DNA of 64,000 bases from Bradyrhizobium sp. (GTDB lineage Bacteria > Pseudomonadota > Alphaproteobacteria > Rhizobiales > Xanthobacteraceae), in contig NZ_SSMW01000092.1 in NCBI RefSeq assembly GCF_004799405.1, positions 1 through 64,000 of the forward strand, given 5' to 3'. The notes beneath the pieces were generated by a model that was given only the letters and a program-made list of their open reading frames with translations, did no database searches and had not been told where the DNA came from. Shown one piece after another: positions 57,013 to 64,000 of the stretch (positions within the stretch are counted from its first letter, which is position 1; each line of letters opens with the position of its first letter). Made by a program: the position numbers and the translations under genes.

Positions 57013-58821
57013 ATGGCGCCGCCGCTGATCCAGTTGAAAGACATCGCGCTGACCTTCGGCGGCACGCCGCTGTTGTCGGGCGTCGAACTGTCGGTGTCGG
57101 CGGGCGAACGGGTTTGCCTGATCGGCCGCAACGGCTCGGGCAAATCGACGCTGCTGAAGATCGCGGCCGGCCTGGTCGAACCGGACAGCGGCAGCCGCTT
57201 CGTGCAACCCGGCGCGACCATCCGCTATCTGCCGCAGGAGCCGGATTTTTCGGGCTTCGCCACCACGCTGGCCTATGTCGAAGCCGGCCTCAACCCCGGC
57301 GACGATCACTACCAGGCTCGCTACATGCTCGAGCAGCTCGGGCTGCGCGGCGACGAAGACTCGAGCAAGATCTCCGGCGGCGAAGCCCGCCGCGCGGCGC
57401 TGGCGCGGGTGCTGGCGCCCTCGCCCGATATCCTGTTGCTGGACGAGCCGACCAACCATCTCGATCTCACCACCATCGAATGGCTGGAAAGTGAACTCGA
57501 CAGCCGCCGCAGCGCTCTTGTCATCATCAGTCACGATCGCCGCTTCCTGTGCAATCTGTCGCGCTCGACGGCGTGGCTCGATCGCGGCCAGATCAGGCAG
57601 ATCGACCGCGGCTTCAGTGCATTCGAGGCCTGGCGCGACGAGGTGCTCGCCGAAGAAGAACGCGATCAGCACAAGCTCGACCGCAAAATCGTCAATGAGG
57701 AGCACTGGCTGCGCTACGGCGTTTCCGGCCGCCGCAAGCGCAACGTCAAGCGGCTCGGCAATCTCTACGCGCTGCGCGAGCAGCGGCGAGACTATCGCGG
57801 CGCCGCCGGCAATGCCAACCTTGCGGCCGCGGAAGCCGACAAATCCGGCAAGCTGGTGATCGAGGCCAAGAATATCGGTCGGTCCTATGGCGGCCGCAAA
57901 ATCGTCGAGGGCTTTTCAGTTCGCGTGCAGCGCGGCGATCGCATCGGCATCGTCGGGCCGAACGGCGCCGGCAAGACCACGCTGGTCGACATGCTGACCG
58001 GCGCAAAGCCGCCGGACAGCGGCACCATCCGGTTCGGCGCCAATATCGAGATGGCGACGCTCGATCAGCATCGCGAGAGCCTCGACCCCAAAACGACCTT
58101 GGCCGACGCCCTGACCGGCGGCGGCAGCGACAACGTCATGATCGGCGGCAAGCCGAGGCACGTCGTCAGCTACATGAAGGACTTCCTGTTCGCGCAGGAG
58201 CAGATGCGCACGCCGCTGGAAGTGCTATCCGGCGGCGAGCGCGGACGCCTGATGCTGGCGCGTGCGCTGGCAAAGCCCTCCAACCTTCTGGTGCTGGACG
58301 AGCCGACCAACGACCTCGATCTGGAGACCCTCGACGTGCTGGAGGAAATGCTCGGCGACTACGAAGGCACCGTGATCCTGATCAGCCACGACCGCGATTT
58401 CCTCGACCGTGTCGTGACCTCGGTGATCGCGCCGGAAGGCAACGGCCAATGGATCGAGTATGCCGGCGGCTATACCGACATGCTGGCGCAGCGCGGCGCC
58501 GACCTCAAGCGCGAGGCGGTCAAGGCGGCCGCCGAAGACAGGAAGCAGGCGAAAACCGCCCCCGCTTCCAGCGTTCCGAAGCGCCGGCTGAACTTCAAGG
58601 AAAAGCACGCGCTGGAAACGCTGCCCAAGACCATCGCCAGACTGCAGGCCGAGATCGCCAAGCAGCAGCGGCATCTTGACGATCCCAATCTCTATACCAA
58701 GGATCGCAGGAAATTCGACCAGGCCTCGGATGCGCTGACGACGGCGCAAAAGGAGCTCGAGGCCGCCGAAGACAAATGGCTGGAACTCGAAGTGCTGCGC
58801 GAAGAGATCGAACAGGCTTGA
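57013..58821 (+). CDS. ABC-F family ATPase (Uup-like)
   Basis: 602 residues with two ABC modules on one chain and no membrane part: Walker A GRNGSGKST and GPNGAGKTT; signatures SGGEARRAALARVLA and LSGGERGRLMLARAL; Walker B DILLLDEPTNHLDL and LLVLDEPTNDLDL. The last 90 residues form a basic coiled coil (KEKHALETLPKTIARLQ), as in Uup, which binds DNA or ribosomes. ABC-F proteins act on ribosomes. ATG 57013 has GGGAAA upstream; a TTG at 56998 would add five residues. Confidence 0.93.
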   Translation: MAPPLIQLKDIALTFGGTPLLSGVELSVSAGERVCLIGRNGSGKSTLLKIAAGLVEPDSGSRFVQPGATIRYLPQEPDFSGFATTLAYVEAGLNPGDDHYQARYMLEQLGLRGDEDSSKISGGEARRAALARVLAPSPDILLLDEPTNHLDLTTIEWLESELDSRRSALVIISHDRRFLCNLSRSTAWLDRGQIRQIDRGFSAFEAWRDEVLAEEERDQHKLDRKIVNEEHWLRYGVSGRRKRNVKRLGNLYALREQRRDYRGAAGNANLAAAEADKSGKLVIEAKNIGRSYGGRKIVEGFSVRVQRGDRIGIVGPNGAGKTTLVDMLTGAKPPDSGTIRFGANIEMATLDQHRESLDPKTTLADALTGGGSDNVMIGGKPRHVVSYMKDFLFAQEQMRTPLEVLSGGERGRLMLARALAKPSNLLVLDEPTNDLDLETLDVLEEMLGDYEGTVILISHDRDFLDRVVTSVIAPEGNGQWIEYAGGYTDMLAQRGADLKREAVKAAAEDRKQAKTAPASSVPKRRLNFKEKHALETLPKTIARLQAEIAKQQRHLDDPNLYTKDRRKFDQASDALTTAQKELEAAEDKWLELEVLREEIEQA

Positions 58822-58880
58822 GTGAACTCGCCCTCCCCCTGAAAGAGGGAGGTGAACAAAGAAGAACCGGAGTAACCTCG

Positions 58881-59963
58881 ATGACCACGCCCCTTGCCGC
58901 CAAAATCGCCCGCGACTACGGCACGCCTGTCGCGGTCATCGACATGGACCGGGTCGAGCGCAACATCGCGCGGATCCAGGCCGCCTGCGACGCCGCGGGA
59001 GTTGCCAACCGGCCGCATATCAAGACCCACAAGAGCCCGATGCTGGCGAAGCTCCAGGTCGCGGCCGGCGCCCGCGGCATCACCTGCCAGAAGCTCGGCG
59101 AGGCCGAAGTGATGGCGGAGGCCGGCATCGACGACATCCTGATCAGCTACAACCTGATCGGCGACGAGAAGATGGCACGGCTCGGCGCGCTGCAGGCCAA
59201 GGCCAACATGACGGTCGCCGCCGACAATTCGACCGTGATCGCGGGCCTGCCGCAGGCCGCGGCGATTTCCGGCCGGCCGCTTTCGGTGGTGGTCGAATGC
59301 GATACCGGGCGCAAGCGCGCCGGGGTCGAAACCCCAGCCGAGGCCATCGCGCTGGCGCGCCAGATCGCAGCCTCGAAGGGACTGAGGTTCGGAGGCTTCA
59401 TGCTGTACCCGACCGAGACCGGCTGGGCCGAGGCACAGCGTTTCTACGACGAGGCGCTGGCAGGCATTCGCGAACACGGCCTCGACGCGGCGATGGTCTC
59501 CACCGGCGGCACGCCGAACCTGAAGAATGTCGGCAAGCTCAGGGGCGCCACCGAGCATCGGCCCGGCACCTACATCTATAATGACCGGATGCAGGTCGCC
59601 GCCGGCGTCGCCTCGTGGGACGACTGCGCGCTGCACATCTATTCAACCGTGGTCAGCCGCGCCGGCTCGGATCGCGGCATTCTCGATGCCGGCTCCAAGA
59701 CGCTGACGTCGGATACCGGCGGCGGGCTCGACGGCCACGGGCTGATCCTCGAACATCCGCAAGCCAAAATCGCGCGCTTTGCCGAGGAGCACGGCTTTCT
59801 CGACCTCGCCCGCAGCAACACCCGTCCCGTCGTCGGGGACGTCGTGCGGATCGTGCCCAACCATGTCTGTGTCGTCGTCAACATGATGGACGAGGTGGTG
59901 ATGGTGCGCGGCGAGGAGATCATCGGCACGCTGCCGGTGGCGGCGCGGGGGAAGTTGCGGTAA
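58881..59963 (+). CDS. D-threonine aldolase/D-serine dehydratase-like PLP enzyme
   Basis: 360 residues, fold type III (alanine racemase-like). RPHIKTHKSPMLAKLQ has the PLP lysine in PHIKTHK; VVECDTGRKRAGVETP is a cofactor strand; VPNHVCVVVNMMDE near the end gives the metal-binding His and Cys typical of D-threonine aldolases and eukaryotic-type D-serine dehydratases. Start 58881 is supported by GGAG upstream. Likely degrades a beta-hydroxy-D-amino acid. Confidence 0.9.
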   Translation: MTTPLAAKIARDYGTPVAVIDMDRVERNIARIQAACDAAGVANRPHIKTHKSPMLAKLQVAAGARGITCQKLGEAEVMAEAGIDDILISYNLIGDEKMARLGALQAKANMTVAADNSTVIAGLPQAAAISGRPLSVVVECDTGRKRAGVETPAEAIALARQIAASKGLRFGGFMLYPTETGWAEAQRFYDEALAGIREHGLDAAMVSTGGTPNLKNVGKLRGATEHRPGTYIYNDRMQVAAGVASWDDCALHIYSTVVSRAGSDRGILDAGSKTLTSDTGGGLDGHGLILEHPQAKIARFAEEHGFLDLARSNTRPVVGDVVRIVPNHVCVVVNMMDEVVMVRGEEIIGTLPVAARGKLR

Positions 59964-59987
59964 GGCGAATGAGGAAATTTCCACTCG

Positions 59988-61238
59988 CTATTCGCCACTC
60001 GCCATTCGCTCCTTGAGCCATTTCAACGCCCCCCTTCCCGCCGCCGCTCCCGTTGCGAACGACGCCTGCAACAGGTAGCCGCCGGTCGGCGCTTCCCAGT
60101 CCAGCATCTCGCCGGCGGCGAAGGTGCCGGGCAAGCGGCGGATCATGAAGTCGGCGTCGAGTTCACCGAACGGAATCCCGCCCGCGGTGGAGATCGCACG
60201 CGCGATCGGCGCTGTGCCGGTGAGCCTGATCGGCACGGCGTTGATCAATCCGGCCAGAGCTGGAGGCGATAGCGACGACAGCGACACGCCGGAAACAACA
60301 GCCACCTCCTGCAACAGGCCAATGGCGACCGGCGACAGATGCGCGGCCTTGCGCAGCCAGTTTGAAACCGATTGCTTGCCGCGCGACGTTGTCAGCCGCG
60401 CGACCAGATCGTTCGCGGCGAGATCGGGCCGCAACGCGATCTGCAATGTTGCCTGCCCCGTGGCGAGGATGGCCTCGCGCAAGTTAGCCGAGAGCGCATA
60501 GATCGCGCCGCCTTCGATGCCTGAGCGCGTGACGACGGCTTCGCCGCGCACGGTGTGCGATCCGAACGTCAGCGCTACGCCCTTGAGCGGCTGGCCTTCA
60601 AAGCGATCGCGGAAGATATCCGACCAGGCGACGGTGAAGCCGCAATTGGCCGCCCGCAGCGGCGAGATCTTCACCCCGTTTGCGGCAAGCGTTTCCACCC
60701 ATGCGCCGTCGGAGCCGAGCCGCGGCCAGCTTGCGCCGCCGAGCGCCAGCACGGCCGCGCGCGCCTCAGCGGTTCGTATCCCGTCAGGGGTTGCAAACGA
60801 AAGATGTCCATCGCTGTCCCAGCCGGTCCAGCGATGGCGCAACGCGAATTGGACGCCGCTTGCATCGAGCCGCCGCAACCATGCGCGCAGCAACGGCGAC
60901 GCCTTGAACGCTTGCGGGAACACGCGGCCGCTGGAGCCGACAACGGTCGGTTGGCCCAGTGCTTCGCTCCATGCCCGCAAAGCATCCGGCGGGAATACTT
61001 CGATCGCAGGCGCGAGCTGCGGCAACGCCGCGCCATAGCGCGCCAGAAATACCGGCAGCGCCTCGCTATGGGTGAGATTGAGCCCGCCGCGCCCGGCGAG
61101 CAGAAACTTGCGCCCGACCGACGGCATCGCGTCGTAGACGGTAACCTTCGCGCCGCCCTGCGCCAGTACCTCGGCCGCCATCAGGCCGGCCGGACCGCCG
61201 CCGATGACGGCGACTTCTATTTGTGTCGCGGCGGGCAA
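59988..61238 (-). CDS. BaiN/YhiN-type flavoprotein
   Basis: 416 residues of the HI0933-like (TIGR03862) group: VAVIGGGPAGLMAAEVLAQG is the FAD-binding Rossmann motif, SVGRKFLLAGRGGLNLTHSE is the group signature, and MLDWEAPTGGYLLQASFATG is the C-terminal FAD loop. Family members include BaiN, but most have no known substrate. Ends convergently 24 bases from the PLP enzyme gene. Confidence 0.92.
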   Translation of the reverse strand: MPAATQIEVAVIGGGPAGLMAAEVLAQGGAKVTVYDAMPSVGRKFLLAGRGGLNLTHSEALPVFLARYGAALPQLAPAIEVFPPDALRAWSEALGQPTVVGSSGRVFPQAFKASPLLRAWLRRLDASGVQFALRHRWTGWDSDGHLSFATPDGIRTAEARAAVLALGGASWPRLGSDGAWVETLAANGVKISPLRAANCGFTVAWSDIFRDRFEGQPLKGVALTFGSHTVRGEAVVTRSGIEGGAIYALSANLREAILATGQATLQIALRPDLAANDLVARLTTSRGKQSVSNWLRKAAHLSPVAIGLLQEVAVVSGVSLSSLSPPALAGLINAVPIRLTGTAPIARAISTAGGIPFGELDADFMIRRLPGTFAAGEMLDWEAPTGGYLLQASFATGAAAGRGALKWLKERMASGE

Positions 61239-61263
61239 GAAGCGTTCCCTTTCAACATCGTAA

Positions 61264-61358
61264 CCTCATCCTGAGGAGCGGCGACTTCGCCGCATCTCGA
61301 AGGATGGGCCGCAAACTCATGGTTCGAGACGCGCGAAGACGCGCTCCTCAGGATGAGG
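61264..61358. repeat. inverted-repeat element with 16-bp perfect arms
   Basis: CCTCATCCTGAGGAGC (61264-61279) and GCTCCTCAGGATGAGG (61343-61358) are exact reverse complements. Inside lie a short hairpin (GGCGACTTCGCC) and CATCTCGAAGGATG, with CATGGTTCGAGACGCGCG near the right arm. A different family from the 3501/30667/35401/62383 elements. It lies between the SDR (3' end) and the flavoprotein (5' end), both on -. Confidence 0.75.
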
Positions 61359-61394
61359 ACCGTCCGCGGGCCTGATTTACGTTTACGTTTACGC

Positions 61395-62312
61395 CTACAG
61401 CTTCACGCCCGCCTTCGCCGCGGCCTGCGCGACGTATTTCTGGGTCTGCTGGAACGCGCCTTCCAGCGCTTTGGCGGTCGACATGTCGCCGATCTCGGCA
61501 AAGTGAGCCGCCACCGCGTCCGGCGTCCATTCGGACGGCGGCAGGTTGATGCCTTCGGTTTCCAGGATCTTGATCACCGCAAAGGAGCCGGCGCCCGCGC
61601 CCATGATGGTCCGGGTCGGAGCATTTTCGCTTAGCATGAACAGCACCGCCGGCGTGATCGCTTCCGGCCTCATCAGCGCCAGCGCCTGCGGCGGCAGCAA
61701 TTCTTCCGTCATCCGTGTCGCCGCGGTCGGCGAGATCATGTTGACGCGGATGTCGGTCTTGCGGCCCTCTTCCGCCAGCACGTTCATCAGTCCGATCATG
61801 CCGGTTTTTGCAGCACCATAATTGGCCTGGCCGAAATTGCCATAGAGGCCCGACGATGAGGTGGTGACCACGATGCGTCCGTAGTTGCGCGCGCGCATGC
61901 CGTCCCACACCGCCTTGCAGCAATAGAACGTGCCGGTCAGGTGCACGTCCAGCACCTTGGCGAAATCCGATGTCTCCATCTTGGCGAAGGATTTGTCGCG
62001 CAGGATGCCGGCATTGGCGCACAAGAGGTCGACGCTGCCCCATTTTTCCGTGGCCTTGGCGACCATCGCCTTGACCTGTTCATAATTTGAAACATCCGCG
62101 CCGTCGGCCATCGCCTCGCCGCCAGCTTTGCGGATTTCCTCGACCACCGCTTCGGCCGGGGTCAGCGACCCGCCGGTGCCGTCGCGGGCGCCGCCGAAAT
62201 CGTTGACCACGACCTTCGCGCCGCGGCTCGCCAGCCCCAGCGCGTGCGCCCGTCCAAGACCATTGCCCGCACCCGTGACGATAGCGACGCGGCCGTCAAA
62301 CCTGATTGTCAT
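61395..62312 (-). CDS. SDR (3R)-hydroxyacyl-CoA dehydrogenase-like (MFE-2 type)
   Basis: 305 residues. VTGAGNGLGRAHALGLASRG, VVVNDFGGARDGTGGS, CANAGILRDKSF and SSSGLYGNFGQANYGAAKTG (catalytic Ser, Tyr, Lys) match the dehydrogenase domain of peroxisomal multifunctional enzyme type 2 and its bacterial relatives. A C-terminal extension of about 50 residues follows the usual SDR end. With the MaoC hydratase and CoA ligase upstream, it would complete a hydration-oxidation sequence on acyl-CoA. Confidence 0.9.
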   Translation of the reverse strand: MTIRFDGRVAIVTGAGNGLGRAHALGLASRGAKVVVNDFGGARDGTGGSLTPAEAVVEEIRKAGGEAMADGADVSNYEQVKAMVAKATEKWGSVDLLCANAGILRDKSFAKMETSDFAKVLDVHLTGTFYCCKAVWDGMRARNYGRIVVTTSSSGLYGNFGQANYGAAKTGMIGLMNVLAEEGRKTDIRVNMISPTAATRMTEELLPPQALALMRPEAITPAVLFMLSENAPTRTIMGAGAGSFAVIKILETEGINLPPSEWTPDAVAAHFAEIGDMSTAKALEGAFQQTQKYVAQAAAKAGVKL

Positions 62313-62382
62313 GATTGCAGTTCCTGAATTTCTTGTTCTCTTGTTCGCGATAATTTACCGGGTCAAGCGAGGTGACACAGGC

Positions 62383-62523
62383 CGTCATCGCCCGGTTTGA
62401 CCGGGCGATCCAGTATCCCAGCGACGCCATCGATAGAAACGATAGGCGGCAACGTACTGGATACCCCGCCGGAGCCTGTCATCGGGCTCGCCGAGGCCGA
62501 GACCCGGTGGCGGGGTATGACGA
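62383..62523. repeat. bipartite nested-palindrome repeat (copy 4)
   Basis: Left half CGTCATCGCCCGGTTTGACC then GGGCGATCCAGTA, right half GTACTGGATACCCCGCC...GGCGGGGTATGACG, with a spacer of about 45 bases that holds CGATAGAAACGATAG. The right half has an insertion (TCATCGGGCTCGCCGAGGCC) compared with copy 2. It occupies the gap between the MaoC and SDR genes. Confidence 0.75.
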
Positions 62524-62557
62524 CCAGTATTGAGGACAACGCGCACTATAAACGGCC

Positions 62558-63037
62558 TCAAGCAAAATAAATCAGGCCGATCCAGTCGGCGGCCAGCGCC
62601 GGCCTGGTCTCGCCCTCGATCTCGACGCTGACGCTGGTGCGCGACATCAGCTCGGTCGGCTTGCGCAGCCTGGCTTCCATCAGGGTGAAGCGGCCGCGGA
62701 CGCGCGAGCCCGCGCGCACCGGCGAGATGAAGCGCAGTTTGTCGAAGCCGTAATTGACGCCCATCGTGGTGCCCTCGATCACCGGCATCACCTCATACGA
62801 CATGATGCTCATCAGCGACATCGTCAGGAAACCATGCGCCACCGTGCTGCCGAACGGCGTTTCGCGTTTGGCCCGCTCCGGATCGATATGAATGAATTGA
62901 TGGTCCTCTATCACGTCGGCATACACATCGATCCGGTTCTGATCGACCAGATGCCATGACGACACGCCGACTTCGTGGCCGACCATGTCCTGATAGGCTT
63001 TGAGCGAGACCGGCGGCTTCTTCCACACTTCATTCAT
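62558..63037 (-). CDS. MaoC family enoyl-CoA hydratase
   Basis: 159 residues. HVVDQNRIDVYADVIEDHQF-like text (here WHLVDQNRIDVYADVIEDHQ) followed by IHIDPERAKRETPFGSTVAH and GFLTMSLMSIM is the hydratase 2 motif with the catalytic Asp and His. The enzyme hydrates trans-2-enoyl-CoA to (R)-3-hydroxyacyl-CoA. It starts 3 bases after the ligase stop, so the two are translated from one transcript. Confidence 0.92.
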   Translation of the reverse strand: MNEVWKKPPVSLKAYQDMVGHEVGVSSWHLVDQNRIDVYADVIEDHQFIHIDPERAKRETPFGSTVAHGFLTMSLMSIMSYEVMPVIEGTTMGVNYGFDKLRFISPVRAGSRVRGRFTLMEARLRKPTELMSRTSVSVEIEGETRPALAADWIGLIYFA

Positions 63038-63040
63038 CGG

Positions 63041-64000
63041 TCAATTCTCCGCCGATCCGGCCGAGCGGATCTTCTGCAATTCCGGGAAATGCTCTTCGCG
63101 GAATTCCTGGCCGCGCAGCGCGTCGCCGCGATCATTGTCATGCTCCAGCCGGCGCAACTGCACGCGGCGGATCTTGCCGGAAATCGTCTTCGGCAATTCG
63201 GTCACGAGTTCGATCCGCCGGATGCGCTTGAACGGCGCCAGCCGCGTATGCAGGTGCCGGAAGATCGAGAGTGCGGTTTCCGGCGAACGTTCGGCGCCCG
63301 ACACCAGCAGCACATAGGCCTTGGGGACCGCCAGCCGGATCGGATCTGGGCTCGGGACAACGGCGGCTTCCGCGACCGATTCATGTTCGAGCAGGATGCT
63401 TTCCAGTTCGAACGGGCTGATCCGGTAGTCGGACGATTTGAACACGTCGTCGGAGCGGCCGACGAAGGTGAGATAACCCTCGTCGTCGGCAAACACCACG
63501 TCGCCGCTGCGATAGAGATCGCCATCCGCGCCGCTCAATTTGCCGTCGTCACCCTGATAACCCTGCATCAGCCCGGCAGGCCTGTTGGCGCCAAGCAACA
63601 GGCTGACCTCGCCCTCCTTGGTGGCGTGCCCGTCATTATCGGTGATGCGCACGACATAACCCGGCAACGGCCGTCCCATCGATCCGACCTTGACCTTCTG
63701 TCCCGGCGAATTCCCCGCCAGCGCGGTAGTCTCGGTCTGGCCGTAACCGTCGCGGATGGTCAGGCCCCATGCCGACTTTACCTGATCGATCACTTCGGGA
63801 TTGAGCGGCTCGCCGGCGCCGCAGACTTCGCGCAAGCTGACCTTGAAATCTGCGAGCTTCTCCTGGATGAACAGCCGCCACACCGTCGGCGGCGCGCACA
63901 GCGTCGTGACGCCGCAGCGGCCGATGGTTGCGAGCAATCCCTTGGCGTCGAAGCGCGACTGGTTGACCACGAACACCGTGGCGCCGGCATTCCATGGCGC
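63041..64000 (-). CDS. acyl/aryl-CoA ligase, C-terminal part (5' end outside window)
   Basis: About 319 residues of an AMP-forming ligase run off the right edge; the frame is open to the last base. RDGYGQTETTALAGNSPGQK is motif A5, YRSGDVVFADDEGYLTFVGR then SDDVFKSSDYRISPFELE covers motifs A7-A8 and the hinge, and LPKTISGKIRRVQLR has the A10 catalytic lysine. The style suggests the medium-chain fatty acid or benzoate-type acyl-CoA ligases. Together with MaoC and SDR it forms an acyl-CoA degradation operon. Confidence 0.9.
   Translation of the reverse strand, partial: APWNAGATVFVVNQSRFDAKGLLATIGRCGVTTLCAPPTVWRLFIQEKLADFKVSLREVCGAGEPLNPEVIDQVKSAWGLTIRDGYGQTETTALAGNSPGQKVKVGSMGRPLPGYVVRITDNDGHATKEGEVSLLLGANRPAGLMQGYQGDDGKLSGADGDLYRSGDVVFADDEGYLTFVGRSDDVFKSSDYRISPFELESILLEHESVAEAAVVPSPDPIRLAVPKAYVLLVSGAERSPETALSIFRHLHTRLAPFKRIRRIELVTELPKTISGKIRRVQLRRLEHDNDRGDALRGQEFREEHFPELQKIRSAGSAEN

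Overview
The window is high-GC bacterial chromosome, most likely from an alphaproteobacterium of the Bradyrhizobium/Rhodopseudomonas group (Nitrobacteraceae). This rests on the radA-cvpA-purF-SDR gene order, the cluster of guaB, rsmB and guaA, the style of the Liv-type ABC transporter genes, the PAS_5-like proteins, and several copies of nested-palindrome repeats that I recognise from that group. No rRNA, tRNA, CRISPR array, phage or insertion sequence was seen. The window is ordinary core chromosome mixed with accessory metabolic genes.

Layout. 1-9.7 kb: the 3' part of radA, then cvpA, purF, an SDR and an orphan Liv-type binding protein on +; then a Tet-like MFS pump, der, a Pro/Ala-rich lipoprotein and a YfgM-like protein on -. 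9.9-15.3 kb: nnrU-like gene, a 40-residue secreted peptide ending in twelve histidines, two uncharacterised genes, prfC, and a PiT phosphate transporter with its DUF47/PhoU-like partner. 15.6-20.3 kb: a complete branched-chain amino-acid-type ABC operon (livG, livF, binding protein, livH, livM). 20.6-25.6 kb: tandem PAS-domain paralogues, an ArsC/Spx-like gene, a two-part hypothetical protein, a MarR-MFS pair behind a 16-bp perfect palindrome, and a GNAT. 25.7-30.6 kb: a minus-strand accessory block with two separate ArsR-SRPBCC pairs around a DUF899 gene, plus DUF1801, Lin0512 and MFS genes; each ArsR gene has an inverted repeat just upstream.

30.6-48.2 kb: after about 0.8 kb of repeat-rich non-coding DNA come SnoaL-like, GST and alpha/beta-hydrolase genes, then guaA, rsmB-like and MAPEG genes. 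A set of apparently inserted genes (cyclic-nucleotide-type phosphodiesterase, amidohydrolase, SDR-CMD-SDR operon, MFS/spermidine synthase fusion, stand-alone TolB N-domain, MDR oxidoreductase) separates these from guaB. With purF this gives three purine-synthesis genes in the window. 48.4-58.8 kb: small membrane protein, DHA2 MFS pump, rlmE and Ppx/GppA, a molybdenum hydroxylase large subunit with the form II CoxL active-site motif but no medium or small subunit beside it, a frameshifted DUF707-like gene, a MaoC-like protein, DUF188 and an ABC-F ATPase. 58.9-64 kb: D-threonine-aldolase-like PLP enzyme, BaiN-like flavoprotein, and an acyl-CoA cluster (SDR, MaoC hydratase, 5'-truncated acyl/aryl-CoA ligase).

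I found no clear multi-gene defence or novel system. The best candidates for something undescribed are the His12 peptide (10787-10909), the two-part protein at 22482-23024, the stand-alone TolB N-domain (44448-44948), the orphan CoxL-like subunit, and the double ArsR-SRPBCC block with its operators. All functional calls come from reading motifs and from memory of protein families; no database search was run.
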